From: Vulcanimicrobiota bacterium
GTDB taxonomy: Bacteria; Vulcanimicrobiota; Xenobia; Xenobiales; JADMJV01
Length of the DNA: 64,000 nucleotides
Direction: 5' to 3'
Assembly (NCBI GenBank): GCA_019637395.1
Contig: JAHBVR010000018.1
Span: forward strand, 108,352-172,351
Under the pieces are notes generated by a model that made no database searches, was not told the origin of the DNA, and worked only from the letters and a program-made list of their open reading frames with translations. Shown in pieces: positions 32,032 through 40,451 of this stretch (its first letter is position 1; each line of letters opens with the position of its first letter). The translations under genes were made by a program, and so were the position numbers.

Positions 32032-32772
32032 ATGAGCCTTGACTCGAGGCCATCTCTCCCGGCTGCACTTCAGCAATCTCTTACGCAACTTCTCGACGCT
32101 TTGAAGCTCCTGCCATTCCTGGATGGAGTGGTCCTTTACGGCGGTGTCCTGCGCGGACGCTATCAGGCTCACAGCGACGTCAACCTGCTGCTCCTTCTCA
32201 ACGATTCGTCGGCGCCCGCTTTGCGGCAGTTGGAACTCCCTCTGACCGCAGCCCGGCGCAGCATACGCCTGGCTCCCATGATTTTGGAATCCGCCGAAGT
32301 AGCCCGAGTGGCCGACGTTTTCCCGGTAAAAATGCTGGATATCCAGCGCCACCATCTGCTCCTCTGGGGTCAGGCCAATCTTCAAGACCTGCGGATCGAT
32401 CCTGAACATATCAGGCTCCATCTAGAGCAGGGTCTGCGTAACATACAACTGCGCCTGCGGGTGTGTCTGGCCGCTCAGGCACACGACGGACTTTCGCTGC
32501 GCCGCCATCTGCTGGGGTTGGCCCGCCCGCTGGCTATCCACATGCAAGAGTTGATGCTCCTGCTGGGCCTGGAGTGCCCTTCTGACAAGACACTGGCTAT
32601 CTACCAGGCGGCCGCCAGCCACTGGAGACTCTGCCCCGTGCCCTTACAGCAGTTAGGTAACCTGCGCCAGGAAGCCGCCTTCGAATTCGATCCTGTGCTC
32701 CTGGCGGGTGAACTATTCCCTCTACTACATACGGTAGTTGATATCGCCGACCGCTGCCAGGTGAAATCATGA
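32032..32772 (+). CDS. Nucleotidyltransferase-fold protein, first gene of coupled operon
   Basis: 246 residues. GVVLYGGVLRGRYQAHSDVNLLLLL near residues 32-56 matches the GS-x-AxGxxxxxSDxD pattern of the MNT/NTP_transf_2 fold. The second catalytic Asp is replaced by Asn (SDVN), so activity may be lost or altered. The remainder is helical (KMLDIQRHHLLLWGQ, RRHLLGLARPLAIHMQELML), like HEPN-type helices but without an RxxxxH motif that I can see. The ATG overlaps no upstream gene; the stop overlaps the next ATG by 4 bases, so the operon is translationally coupled. Confidence 0.68.
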   Translation: MSLDSRPSLPAALQQSLTQLLDALKLLPFLDGVVLYGGVLRGRYQAHSDVNLLLLLNDSSAPALRQLELPLTAARRSIRLAPMILESAEVARVADVFPVKMLDIQRHHLLLWGQANLQDLRIDPEHIRLHLEQGLRNIQLRLRVCLAAQAHDGLSLRRHLLGLARPLAIHMQELMLLLGLECPSDKTLAIYQAAASHWRLCPVPLQQLGNLRQEAAFEFDPVLLAGELFPLLHTVVDIADRCQVKS

Positions 32773-33632
32773 TCGATTTGCTCACCCTGCAGTTCTTGAA
32801 AGGCCCTGCTTTCCTGACTCTCTATCTGGCCCTGACCATCGGCTGCCACATGCTGGCGGCGAGATGGACCTCCCAACTACACCTGGCCAGCACCGGCCGC
32901 ACCAGTCCCCATCCCCTGAACACCTACCACTTGGCACTGCTGCAAGGAGACAAGCAGCGCGCCTTGCTCAGCGCACTGGTTCGCCTGGAAGCAGCTGGTG
33001 CTATCAAGATCGACGCGGAGGCCAAACCTCCCACCGTGGTCCGACTCGAGGATGTGCGCGTGGAGGATGGGTTGGAAGCGGCAGTCCTCGCGAATCTCGA
33101 CAAACCGCGCAGTCTGGCCGAGCTGGCCAAAGCCAACAGCGTGGAGGCACGCCTCGAGCTGTTGGAAGACGAACTCTATGCGCAGGACTTGCTGGTGCCC
33201 TCCGCCGCCGTGACCGCCAATGCCGGCAAATTGAACTGGATTTTTGGGCCGCTGCTCGGCCTTGGATTGGCCCGTCTGGCCATCGGAGTGAGCCTGCACA
33301 GGCCGGTGGGCTTGCTGTTTTTCATCCTCTTCATCAGCTTCGTCTGCAGTTTCATCCATCGTGTCCCGAACAAGCGGAACTATCGAGGTGAAAAGATCGT
33401 TCAGGACCACTTGAGCCGTTGCGCGGCTCTCAAGGCTACGGCTGATTCCTCGGCCAAAAGTCAACTGAGTAGCCAGGACCTGGCGCTGGCCGCGGCACTC
33501 TTTGGCACTTCCGCTCTGGCTACGGCCTTGATGCCCGCTACCAGCTCGAGCGGCGGCTGCGGCTCGTCCTCCTCCTGCGGCAGCTCCTGCGGGGGCGGCT
33601 GCGGCGGCGGTTGTGGCGGCTGTGGAGGATGA
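32769..33632 (+). CDS. TIGR04222-type membrane protein with Cys/Gly-rich tail
   Basis: 287 residues. An N-terminal hydrophobic segment, a cytosolic helical middle (PHPLNTYHLALLQGDKQRALLSALVRLEAAGAIKI), and two spans near 160-200 (IFGPLLGLGLARLAIGVSL, VGLLFFILFISFVCSFIH) match the TIGR04222 layout as I remember it. The tail is a near-repeating Gly/Ser/Cys run with six Cys in the last 30 residues, also typical of that family. Overlaps both neighbours by ATGA. The family has no assigned function that I know. Confidence 0.75.
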   Translation: MIDLLTLQFLKGPAFLTLYLALTIGCHMLAARWTSQLHLASTGRTSPHPLNTYHLALLQGDKQRALLSALVRLEAAGAIKIDAEAKPPTVVRLEDVRVEDGLEAAVLANLDKPRSLAELAKANSVEARLELLEDELYAQDLLVPSAAVTANAGKLNWIFGPLLGLGLARLAIGVSLHRPVGLLFFILFISFVCSFIHRVPNKRNYRGEKIVQDHLSRCAALKATADSSAKSQLSSQDLALAAALFGTSALATALMPATSSSGGCGSSSSCGSSCGGGCGGGCGGCGG

Positions 33633-33757
33633 AACAGCTTGTTCATACTCTGCGCCCACCCCTGACATATAACCAGGCTATGCAGAACAATAACGCCTCG
33701 GTCTTTACCAACGGCCTGAATAGTTCGCTGAGCTTCGGCGGCGTCTACAGGCCCTAA
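33629..33757 (+). CDS. 42-residue peptide, third gene of coupled operon
   Basis: A short frame whose ATG overlaps the TIGR04222 stop (GGAGGATGA gives both a ribosome site and coupling). It encodes a basic start (MKQLVHTLRPPLTYNQ), an Asn/Ser-rich middle (MQNNNASVFTNGLNSSLSFGG) and VYRP at the end. It has no Cys and no hydrophobic span. A terminator follows 4 bases later, so it is the deliberate last gene of the operon. Candidate precursor peptide or small regulatory protein; no family recognised. Confidence 0.62.
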   Translation: MKQLVHTLRPPLTYNQAMQNNNASVFTNGLNSSLSFGGVYRP

Positions 33758-33760
33758 CCC

Positions 33761-33801
33761 GGGAGGTCCTCTCTTCGCCGAGAGGAGCCTCCTATTTTTT
33801 T
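33761..33801 (+). terminator. Rho-independent terminator of the 32.0-kb operon
   Basis: GGAGG and CCTCTC (33762-33774) pair with GAGAGG and CCTCC (33780-33792) around a short loop with one internal mismatch, followed by seven T at 33795-33801. The hairpin overlaps the stop codon of the convergent DUF1287-like gene. Confidence 0.88.
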
Positions 33802-34376
33802 GGTGCGGCGGGTAGGCGGAAGTGGCCGAGCAGGCGATTGCTGCGGAGCGCATTTTCCTCGACCGCCAGCGGCCCGGGGTTGTGGATGAGCAGCGGAAGC
33901 CCGACCAGAGACCAGCGATCCGAGACGATGCCCACGTGACTGGCCACTCCGTCACCCCCATCGAAGAAAACGACGTCAGCTGGCCGGAAGGTGGAGAGAG
34001 TGGACCAGTTGACCTCGGTGGGCAGGGAAACCGCATGGCGGCGAAACCACACGATCAGTTTGGGACACCAGCGGTAGTCCAGGTCCTGGTCGGGATGCCC
34101 CGGGTAGGAACGCTCGTTCTGGGCGATGTCCTGGTTGACGGCTTGTTGGAGATCCAGGACCGGGCGGTAGCCCCAATAGATCACGTCGGTGCAGGCTCCG
34201 CGCCCGCGCGGAGGCGGCCCGCCCGCGTAGCGATTCGCGTCATACTGGTCTCCCAGGCAAGTGCGGGCGGCATCCACGACGGCGCGCTCCCGTGCAGTCG
34301 CGCGCGCCGACAGATAGAACAAAGTCAGCGCGAAAACCAGCGCAACAAGGAAAATCAGGCAACCTTTGCGGGCCAT
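33792..34376 (-). CDS. DUF1287-family exported protein
   Basis: 194 residues from ATG 34376, with a membrane anchor or signal peptide (CLIFLVALVFALTLFYLS). DUF1287 features follow: ACTDVIYWGYRP, DLQQAVNQDI, a YPG...DLDYRWCPKLIVWFRRH block and FRPADVVFFDGGDGVASHVGIVSD. The fold is NlpC/P60-like, with Cys in ACTD and His in SHVG as the likely catalytic pair, so a cell-wall hydrolase role is possible. The upstream extension to 34481 is rejected because it buries the anchor. Confidence 0.82.
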   Translation of the reverse strand: MARKGCLIFLVALVFALTLFYLSARATARERAVVDAARTCLGDQYDANRYAGGPPPRGRGACTDVIYWGYRPVLDLQQAVNQDIAQNERSYPGHPDQDLDYRWCPKLIVWFRRHAVSLPTEVNWSTLSTFRPADVVFFDGGDGVASHVGIVSDRWSLVGLPLLIHNPGPLAVEENALRSNRLLGHFRLPAAPKK

Positions 34377-34589
34377 TACGTAGAGTGTTCTCCCCCAGCC
34401 AGTCGCCCCCTTGGAAACGCGGCGAGGCGGCCCCGCGGTGTGGACCCAAAGAGGCTCAATACAGTCACAAAACATCTTCAAAAAGCAACTTGAGTTACAA
34501 CTTATTCATCCCAACGGGACCTGGACTCGCCAGCACATGTCCTATGCTGCACAGGTGGCGCTCCACGCCCGACGCGAAAGGATCCAATC

Positions 34590-35522
34590 ATGGCGATCAA
34601 CCCGACGGGGCTTACTTCCGTCCGAACCCTCAGCCCTTTAGGCGCGGCCAACAAGACCAGGCCGTCCACCACCGAAGAGGTTCCCCGCGACGCGGTGCAG
34701 CTCTCCAGACCGTCCGCCGGTGAGCCCGCCGAGACTCAGCAGAGGGCTTCCTCCAACTGGCTGAAGCGCACACTCTTAGGAGCCGGACTGACGGCCACAG
34801 CCGTGGCCGGAGGAATGACGGGTTTGCCAGCCCAGGCGGCCGCTTCGGCCCACGTCAAGGTGGTCAATAAAAACGCCCCAACTCTACTGACCTCCCGTGT
34901 CGGTGTCACTCCCAGCCGGCACGACGTCGGCAAGCTCGGTAAGATTGAGACCGACCGGCGACTGGAAGCCAGGCCCGGAGCAAATGGTAAACAACTGACC
35001 CACGAGGTTCGTATTGACCGGCTTAGCCGCGCCGGCGATGGAAAGGTGCTCTACAACTCGGACGATGCCGAATTGGCTACGCTCGACTTCCACGACGAGG
35101 GCCAGGCCAACTGGAAAACCAGCAGCATCGTCCAGGGAGCCGGCCACTACGGCAAATTCATCTCGATCTCCGAGACGACCACCCGTTCCACCGGCGGCCC
35201 CGAGACCACCGAGGTCAAGCTGCGAACTATCGACAGCCGTACCGGTAAAGTCGTCAACCTCAGCGAGCTGGTCAGCGGCGGAGACTATCAAAAAATGGCC
35301 GACGCCATCGAGGCCGGCCTCAAAAATCCAGCCGGCCAGCATTACCAGCAACCCGATATGGAGTCTTGGGATTACCACATGAACAATGGATTCTCGCTGC
35401 GCGAGGGCAAGGACGGCCGCGTCATCCTGACCGTGGCCATCCCCTCCGATGCTCCAGAGGACAGCGGCAAGGTAGCGGAATTCAGCTTTGCGCTGCCCGC
35501 CGGCGCCCTTCTCCTCAAATAA
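34590..35522 (+). CDS. Exported protein with DUF3298-like C-terminus
   Basis: 310 residues. An unusual ~55-residue hydrophilic leader precedes a hydrophobic segment (LLGAGLTATAVAGGMTGLPAQAAASA) that ends in a signal-peptidase-like Ala motif. Residues ~130-305 look like the RsiV/DUF3298 fold: KLRTIDSRTGKVVNLSELVSGGDYQKMADAIEAGL and DGRVILTVAIPSDAP. Function unknown; RsiV-type domains bind lysozyme or peptidoglycan, but that is family knowledge only. The gene is single, with a 213-base gap upstream where I see no other feature, and overlaps the convergent LysR gene by 8 bases. Confidence 0.65.
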   Translation: MAINPTGLTSVRTLSPLGAANKTRPSTTEEVPRDAVQLSRPSAGEPAETQQRASSNWLKRTLLGAGLTATAVAGGMTGLPAQAAASAHVKVVNKNAPTLLTSRVGVTPSRHDVGKLGKIETDRRLEARPGANGKQLTHEVRIDRLSRAGDGKVLYNSDDAELATLDFHDEGQANWKTSSIVQGAGHYGKFISISETTTRSTGGPETTEVKLRTIDSRTGKVVNLSELVSGGDYQKMADAIEAGLKNPAGQHYQQPDMESWDYHMNNGFSLREGKDGRVILTVAIPSDAPEDSGKVAEFSFALPAGALLLK

Positions 35523-36348
35523 CTACTCCCGCCGTCAGGTGACTCCAAAGCGCCTGGGCGGATTCTCGCAGACGCCGGCCGCGCAGGCGAATCAGATGAA
35601 TGGGTCGGGTGAACACGAACTGTTGCGGCTTGATCAGCCTCAAGTGCCCGGTTGCCATTTCACGCGCAATGCTCCAGGAAGAGAGCACGGCTACACCCAG
35701 CCCGGCCAGCACCGCTTCTTTAATCGCCTCGGTGCTGTTGAGTTCCAGAATGCGTTCAAATCGTCCGAGCTCCGGGCCCAGCATTTTTTCAGCCTGAGTG
35801 CGTGTACTGGAGCCGGTCTGGCGCAGAATCAGGTTTTTTTCTTCGGCTGTGGGCTTATTACAGCCGACCAGATGCAACTGATCGTGAGCGACCACCACCT
35901 TTTCCAGTGCGCCGGACAGATGCTCGAGCTTGCCAATCAGCCCAAAAGGGACTGATGCTTCCAGAACGCGCTCGGCGACCTGGCTGCTGTCCAATACCTC
36001 GTAGCTACAGAGATGGGCAAAAGTCGATAGTTTCCTCGGTAGCCAGTAGATCCCGGGGGTATGAGACGCGGCGATGGAGACGGTCATGGGTTGGTCGTAG
36101 AGATTTTGTAGCTCCCGCAGATCGTCAAACAAATGGACGGCTCGCGCGTAGAGGCGCTTCCCTTGAGCGGTGAGACGCGTGCCTTTAGGTCCACGCTCCA
36201 GCAGCCGCTCGCCGTAAAACGTTTCCAGGGTTTTGAGCTGAGCCGAAGCAGCCGGCTGGCTGATTTTCAGCTGCTCAGCCGCTCGCGTGACCCCACCTTG
36301 CTGAGCAACTTGCAAGAAGACCCACAACGGATAGAGGTTAAAATCCAT
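35515..36348 (-). CDS. LysR-family transcriptional regulator
   Basis: 277 residues. The N-terminal winged helix is clear: FLQVAQQGGVTRAAEQLKISQPAASAQLKTLETFYGERLLERGPKGTRLT. The effector domain follows (IYWLPRKLSTF, ALEKVVVAHDQLHLVG, EAIKEAVLAGLGVAVLSSW). It is divergent from the UGA-containing methyltransferase gene with a 71-base gap, the classic LysR position for controlling the neighbour. The inducer is unknown. Confidence 0.93.
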   Translation of the reverse strand: MDFNLYPLWVFLQVAQQGGVTRAAEQLKISQPAASAQLKTLETFYGERLLERGPKGTRLTAQGKRLYARAVHLFDDLRELQNLYDQPMTVSIAASHTPGIYWLPRKLSTFAHLCSYEVLDSSQVAERVLEASVPFGLIGKLEHLSGALEKVVVAHDQLHLVGCNKPTAEEKNLILRQTGSSTRTQAEKMLGPELGRFERILELNSTEAIKEAVLAGLGVAVLSSWSIAREMATGHLRLIKPQQFVFTRPIHLIRLRGRRLRESAQALWSHLTAGVVI

Positions 36349-36419
36349 AATCTTAAGCTGATACCTGAATAAGAGACATCGTATTTGAATTATGTACCGC
36401 GCTCCCGTATCCTGGCGAG

Positions 36420-37118
36420 GTGAACCTGAGCGAACAAGTCAGGCAATGCTACTCGCATATCGCCGAGGATCCGACGCGGAATGCCCCCTTCGTGGTCGGA
36501 AGGGCATTGGCGGAAGCTCTGAATTATCCGATCGACCAGTTGCCCGCCGTGGCGGTGGAAGCTTTCTGCGGGGTTGCCAATCTCAGCGTCCAGGCTCATA
36601 TGGATCCGGATGATCTCGTTCTTGACCTGGGCTGCGGTTCAGGGACGGACACCCTGTTAGCCGCTCGCCGAAGCAACCGGGTGGTGGGCATTGACTTTAG
36701 CCGGTCCATGTTGAGCCGGGCTCGAGAGGCGGTGGAGCTGGCCGGATTGGCGCGTAACGTCTTCCTCCTGCACAGCCAGGCGCACCAGTTACCGCTGTTG
36801 GACGCCAGTGTGGACGTGGCTCTGGCCAATGGTCTTTTCAACCTCAACCCACAGCGACAGGAGATTTTTGCCGAACTGGCGCGGGTCCTTCGGGCAGACG
36901 GCCGCGTCTACGCCGCCGAACTCATCCTGAACGAACCCATCCACACTTCTGACCCGATCGACTGGTTTCGCTGAATCAGCGGAGCCAGGGAAGGCGTGAC
37001 CTTCCTCCAGGAATTTCGCGAAGCGGGCTTTCAGACGGCCGAAATTCGCCAACAGTTACGTAACCCGCGCACTCGACACCCCGCCATCGCCGTTGCCGTC
37101 ATCGAAGCGCGCCGCTAA
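36420..37118 (+). CDS. ArsM-like SAM methyltransferase, candidate selenoprotein (in-frame UGA at 36972)
   Basis: Read through TGA at 36972-36974 this is a 232-residue protein with Sec at 185. SAM motif I is VLDLGCGSGTDTLLAA, preceded by the ArsM-like LPAVAVEAFCGVANLS, then VVGIDFSRSMLSRARE and ALANGLFNLNP. After DWFR comes TGA and then ISGAREGVTFLQEFREAGFQTAEI, in the same frame to TAA 37116. ArsM-type enzymes have Cys at this exact place (C-I/V-x-G-A), and it takes part in arsenite binding. A SECIS-like hairpin follows at 36989-37005. Without read-through the product stops at 184 residues and loses the C-terminal domain. The alternative is a Cys-to-stop mutation. LysR gene is divergent. Confidence 0.78.
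36975..37010 (+). promoter_or_regulatory. SECIS-like hairpin downstream of in-frame UGA
   Basis: GGAAGG (36989-36994) pairs with CCTTCC (37000-37005) around the loop CGTGA; an outer G-T pair may extend it. The loop begins 21 bases after the UGA and has G as its second base. Bacterial SECIS elements typically have the apical loop 16-37 bases after UGA, 3-14 bases long, with G in the first two positions, so all three rules are met. A bulged U before the stem is not obvious. Confidence 0.6.
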
Positions 37119-37206
37119 AAGCTCCAGAATCGGAAAACTTTAAGCTGAGAAAATAGAGCCAAAGGTAGACCAGGGCGCAAAGGAGCGATCTCGAATTTTT
37201 TAGCCG

Positions 37207-37647
37207 ATGACTTTACGTCCCCGCGCGGGGGTGACGATGGCGGAGATCGTTGTCGCCTTTGCTATCATAGCTTTCCTGACTTTAGCATTGGTCCACTTCT
37301 TTTTGCGTTTAAGTCTGGGCAGCGCCAAAGGCGCCGACCAGACGGTGGCCTTCGAATACGGCGAGCATCTTTTGGATGTGGCCGTGGGCCAGTCGCCGGC
37401 TCAGTGGAACACCGATGAAGTGGTCTACGCTCTCGATAGCCACGACTCATCCAGCCAGACCACATACTATTCCAGGTTGAGCCCGCTGCTGCTCAATCCA
37501 GGCGATAATGCCATGGGCGACCTCTATCGGCTGGACCTGGAAGTCTGGTGGTGGCCTCAGGGGAGCGGCGCCGCTTCCACCCGCTCCGGGATGGGCCGGC
37601 TCAGTCTTCGCCAGCACCGCAGCGTCTTCGTGGAAAACCAGAAATGA
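37207..37647 (+). CDS. Prepilin-like protein
   Basis: 146 residues. PRAGVTMAEIVVAFAIIAFLTLALVHFF is a type III signal: Gly before a hydrophobic helix with Glu at +5 of the mature part, although Val replaces the usual Phe at +1. The rest is short beta-rich. It is followed by two more pilin-related genes, with ATGA overlap to the first, so this is likely a minor-pilin operon of a type IV pilus or type II secretion-like machine. Confidence 0.8.
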   Translation: MTLRPRAGVTMAEIVVAFAIIAFLTLALVHFFLRLSLGSAKGADQTVAFEYGEHLLDVAVGQSPAQWNTDEVVYALDSHDSSSQTTYYSRLSPLLLNPGDNAMGDLYRLDLEVWWWPQGSGAASTRSGMGRLSLRQHRSVFVENQK

Positions 37648-38333
37648 AGCAACCGCGCGGGTTCTCCGTCCTGGAACTGGTGCTGGCCATGGCCTCCCTG
37701 GCCATGCTTTTCCTGCTGCTCTTCACCATTTTCAGGGTGGGCAGCGCCTCCTACCGACTGAACCTGAACCGGGTCGGCCTGCAGTCGGAGGCGCGGCGCC
37801 TGCAGGCCAGTCTGCAGAAAGACCTTCGCGAAACCAGCTACCGCTCGGTGAGCCACCGCAAGCGCCAGATCACCTTAAACGATCCGTCCCTTTCGGTGGC
37901 TCGCGATGGACTTTGCTTCAACGCCCTGCGTTCCCAGAACGGGGTCAATCTTTATGAAGCCCAGACCGGCCTGCCCCTTTGGAACAGCTACCTGGTCTAC
38001 TTCGCCACCACCGACGGCGCCGCAGGCAAGCTGATACGCGCCCGGGTGGCCGATCCCAGCCCGCTGAACTCTCTGCCTGAACCTCTGGCCGCTTTCTCCG
38101 ACGCCTATCTGACCTATCCCGGCAACAGTTACGTTGTGCAAAAGGACGTCAAGCTTCTCTCGACCCAGGTGCTTTCGTTCTCGGTCGAATTGAAGGACGC
38201 CGACCAGCGGGTCCATACGGTTGTTCATCTCCGTCAGCGGAGCGGAGCAATCGGTACCGGCTCCCGCCAGGGTTTGGAAAATTTGGAATTGCTCTTTTCC
38301 ACCAGGCCACTCAACACGTGGCCTAAATTTTAA
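37644..38333 (+). CDS. Pseudopilin with prepilin N-terminus
   Basis: 229 residues. MKQPRGFSVLELVLAMASLAMLFLLLFTIF is a canonical prepilin leader (G|F, E at +5). The C-terminal region is the usual mixed pseudopilin body, with LCFNALRSQNGVNLYEAQTGLPLWNSYLVYF. The ATG overlaps the upstream stop by 4 bases. Position and size fit a PilW/GspJ-like minor pilin. Confidence 0.86.
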   Translation: MKQPRGFSVLELVLAMASLAMLFLLLFTIFRVGSASYRLNLNRVGLQSEARRLQASLQKDLRETSYRSVSHRKRQITLNDPSLSVARDGLCFNALRSQNGVNLYEAQTGLPLWNSYLVYFATTDGAAGKLIRARVADPSPLNSLPEPLAAFSDAYLTYPGNSYVVQKDVKLLSTQVLSFSVELKDADQRVHTVVHLRQRSGAIGTGSRQGLENLELLFSTRPLNTWPKF

Positions 38334-38345
38334 GGGGGTGACAGA

Positions 38346-40184
38346 ATGAAAAAAAGCAAAGGAATCGCGCTCTTCCTGGTGCTCGGCTCCACAGGGGTCC
38401 TGGCCGTGATGCTGGGGGCTTTCGTCACTGTCAACCAGAGCAACTTCTCCACCATGGGGGCCAGCTTCCGCCAGCGCGAAGCTTTACACGCCGCCGAAAC
38501 CGGAGTGCGCTTCTGCCAGTACAAGCTCGAACACGACAAAACCTGGGCGAAGAACAAATTCAGTGGCGCCGAGATCGACCTGGTTCAGGGCACCCCACCT
38601 CGGGGCCTTAAGGTAGAGGAACTGATGCTGAAAACCGCCGTGCGCGGGGCCGTCATAGACGACACCGGGTTAGATCAGGGTTTCGAGATCGAGATTTACA
38701 ACAATCTGGATAACGATGCCGCCCAGAACACTCCTCGGGTGGTACCGCCGGACAGCGCCCTGCTGGTGGTCACCGGCCATTCGCAAGGCTTTCAGAACCG
38801 CTGCGAGGTGTTGCTCAAAGGAGCTCCGATCTACGATTCGTCGATGACCGCCAATGTGGACGTCAATTTAACCGGCAACAAAAACTTGCAGGTGGTCAGC
38901 GTCGATCCGCTGCGCAACTGGATCCGCGCCAATCGTGACATCGTGCTCGGTCATTTCGTGGAAGGCGCCACCACCGAGAATGTGACCATGAGCACGCTCG
39001 CCAACGCTCCTCCCAGCGTCCTGTGGGCCAAAGGCGACATCAAGCACAGTCTGACTCCGGTCAGCGGCGGGGGCACCTACGAAGCTCTCAGCGGCGCCAA
39101 GCTGGAGCAGGCTCGTCAAAAAATCAACTCCGGAGCCAATGGCATTCCTCTGCCCGCTGGCTACAACGCCAACGGCTCGCTGGCGACTCGCTCGTCCTTG
39201 AACAACAACATCTATAAGCTCAAAGTCAGCGACCTGGTGGTTCCCTATCAAGAGTCCCAACTGGAAGCAGGCAGCTATTATGTCTCCAGCGCTCCCGTCA
39301 GCTGGACCGTCAATGGCCAGGAATACACCGTTCCGCTGCGCTCTCTGAGCATCTACCGCGAGGGCCAGCCGCCCGAGATCCACTACGATCACAGCGCCTT
39401 CATAGCCGCCAATCTACCCGCCGCCGGACCGGACGGATTGCCTGAAGGATTCGAATTCCCCAATTCGGCCGGCGCGGTAATGGTGCCGCATGACGACGGC
39501 GTGGTGCGCCTGGGCTCAGGGCCCGCTCCGGCCGATTGGCCGGCCTTCGGGCCCCACGCCATGATCTACGCGTTCGCCAATAACGGATTTCAGACCAATC
39601 CCAAGACGATGGTAAAAGTGGACGGAGATCTGAATATCTTCTCCAACGTGGTCGACCAGGCGCCGGTGGTGGCCTTGACCGGCGACCAGGATGGCCAGTC
39701 GGACGGCTCAGGGGCCATTCGCACCACCGGCTCGCTGGGCATCATGGGAACGGTGGCCGGACGCGGTTCGCTGATCGCCGAATCGGGCGATCTGAACATC
39801 ATGGCCACCGCCGCCGTCGACAGTGACTGGACCGATCCGGAAAACAAGGTCATCCTCTACGGCAAGAACGTTTCTATTTGGGGCGGAGACAAGCCGGTAG
39901 TGGCCTTCAATGGGCTGGCCTACGCTCAGGAAAATCTTTCCATTCACGGCGGAGTCCAGTTGACCGTCAACCCTGACCGCACGCTCAGCTTCGCCCCCAG
40001 CGCCCAAAAACTCAAAACCGTCTGGATTAATGGCGCCGCCGTGGCCGCCACCGGCAGCTTGAAGATCGACAGTTGCGACAACGTCACCGCGCTCTATAAC
40101 GACTACTACCTGAAGAAGTTCACCAAAGGCCTGCCCCAGAATCACAAGCGCCTGGAGCAAATGTGGTGGCGTTCACCCGATTAG
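38346..40184 (+). CDS. PilX-like surface protein with prepilin-type helix
   Basis: 612 residues. The N-terminus, KGIALFLVLGSTGVLAVMLGAFVTVNQSNFSTMGASFRQREALHAAETGVRFCQYKLE, matches PilX-type N-terminal helices in which the conserved AAETG follows the membrane segment. The rest is Gly/Asn-rich beta structure with repeated IMGTVAGRGSLIAESGDLNIMA patterns, possibly a right-handed beta-helix. It probably sits at the pilus tip or is exported by the same machine. It starts 12 bases after the pseudopilin with AAGGGGG upstream. Confidence 0.72.
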   Translation: MKKSKGIALFLVLGSTGVLAVMLGAFVTVNQSNFSTMGASFRQREALHAAETGVRFCQYKLEHDKTWAKNKFSGAEIDLVQGTPPRGLKVEELMLKTAVRGAVIDDTGLDQGFEIEIYNNLDNDAAQNTPRVVPPDSALLVVTGHSQGFQNRCEVLLKGAPIYDSSMTANVDVNLTGNKNLQVVSVDPLRNWIRANRDIVLGHFVEGATTENVTMSTLANAPPSVLWAKGDIKHSLTPVSGGGTYEALSGAKLEQARQKINSGANGIPLPAGYNANGSLATRSSLNNNIYKLKVSDLVVPYQESQLEAGSYYVSSAPVSWTVNGQEYTVPLRSLSIYREGQPPEIHYDHSAFIAANLPAAGPDGLPEGFEFPNSAGAVMVPHDDGVVRLGSGPAPADWPAFGPHAMIYAFANNGFQTNPKTMVKVDGDLNIFSNVVDQAPVVALTGDQDGQSDGSGAIRTTGSLGIMGTVAGRGSLIAESGDLNIMATAAVDSDWTDPENKVILYGKNVSIWGGDKPVVAFNGLAYAQENLSIHGGVQLTVNPDRTLSFAPSAQKLKTVWINGAAVAATGSLKIDSCDNVTALYNDYYLKKFTKGLPQNHKRLEQMWWRSPD

Positions 40185-40451
40185 CTTCGAGATCCACAAC
40201 CCGCGGCTTTCGATGTGCAGATTGCCGTTGGGAGTAAGGTAGCCCGTCACGTATCGGTCGGGTGGAGCCTTGGCGTTCTACAAATTCTTCACCTATCTCT
40301 ACCAGCTCCCCCCTGAACAACTCCCGAATATTTGCGATTATGAGGATTGACGCGGACGAGCGGGTCATCCGGGACGCAGTCGGAGCTCCCTCTTCAGCGG
40401 ACAACCACTTGAGGGCAGGCTGACGCTAAAGAAGCTGGAACCGCCAGGTTT
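40173..40451. other. Gene debris after the pilin operon
   Basis: Two protein-like tails without starts are visible. On the minus strand, DRYVTGYLTPNGNLHIESRG ending in TGA at 40173. On the plus strand, ALAFYKFFTYLYQLPPEQLPN ending in TGA at 40348-40350. Neither has a plausible ribosome site. With the two pseudogenes that follow, they suggest an area of gene loss or past insertion. Confidence 0.45.

Noticed and set aside
31516-33757. A microcompartment operon joining the BMC shell gene, PLP decarboxylase and the three-gene operon
   Set aside because: The decarboxylase is on the opposite strand, a private dyad control region separates the BMC gene from the operon, and no encapsulation or partner shell genes are seen.
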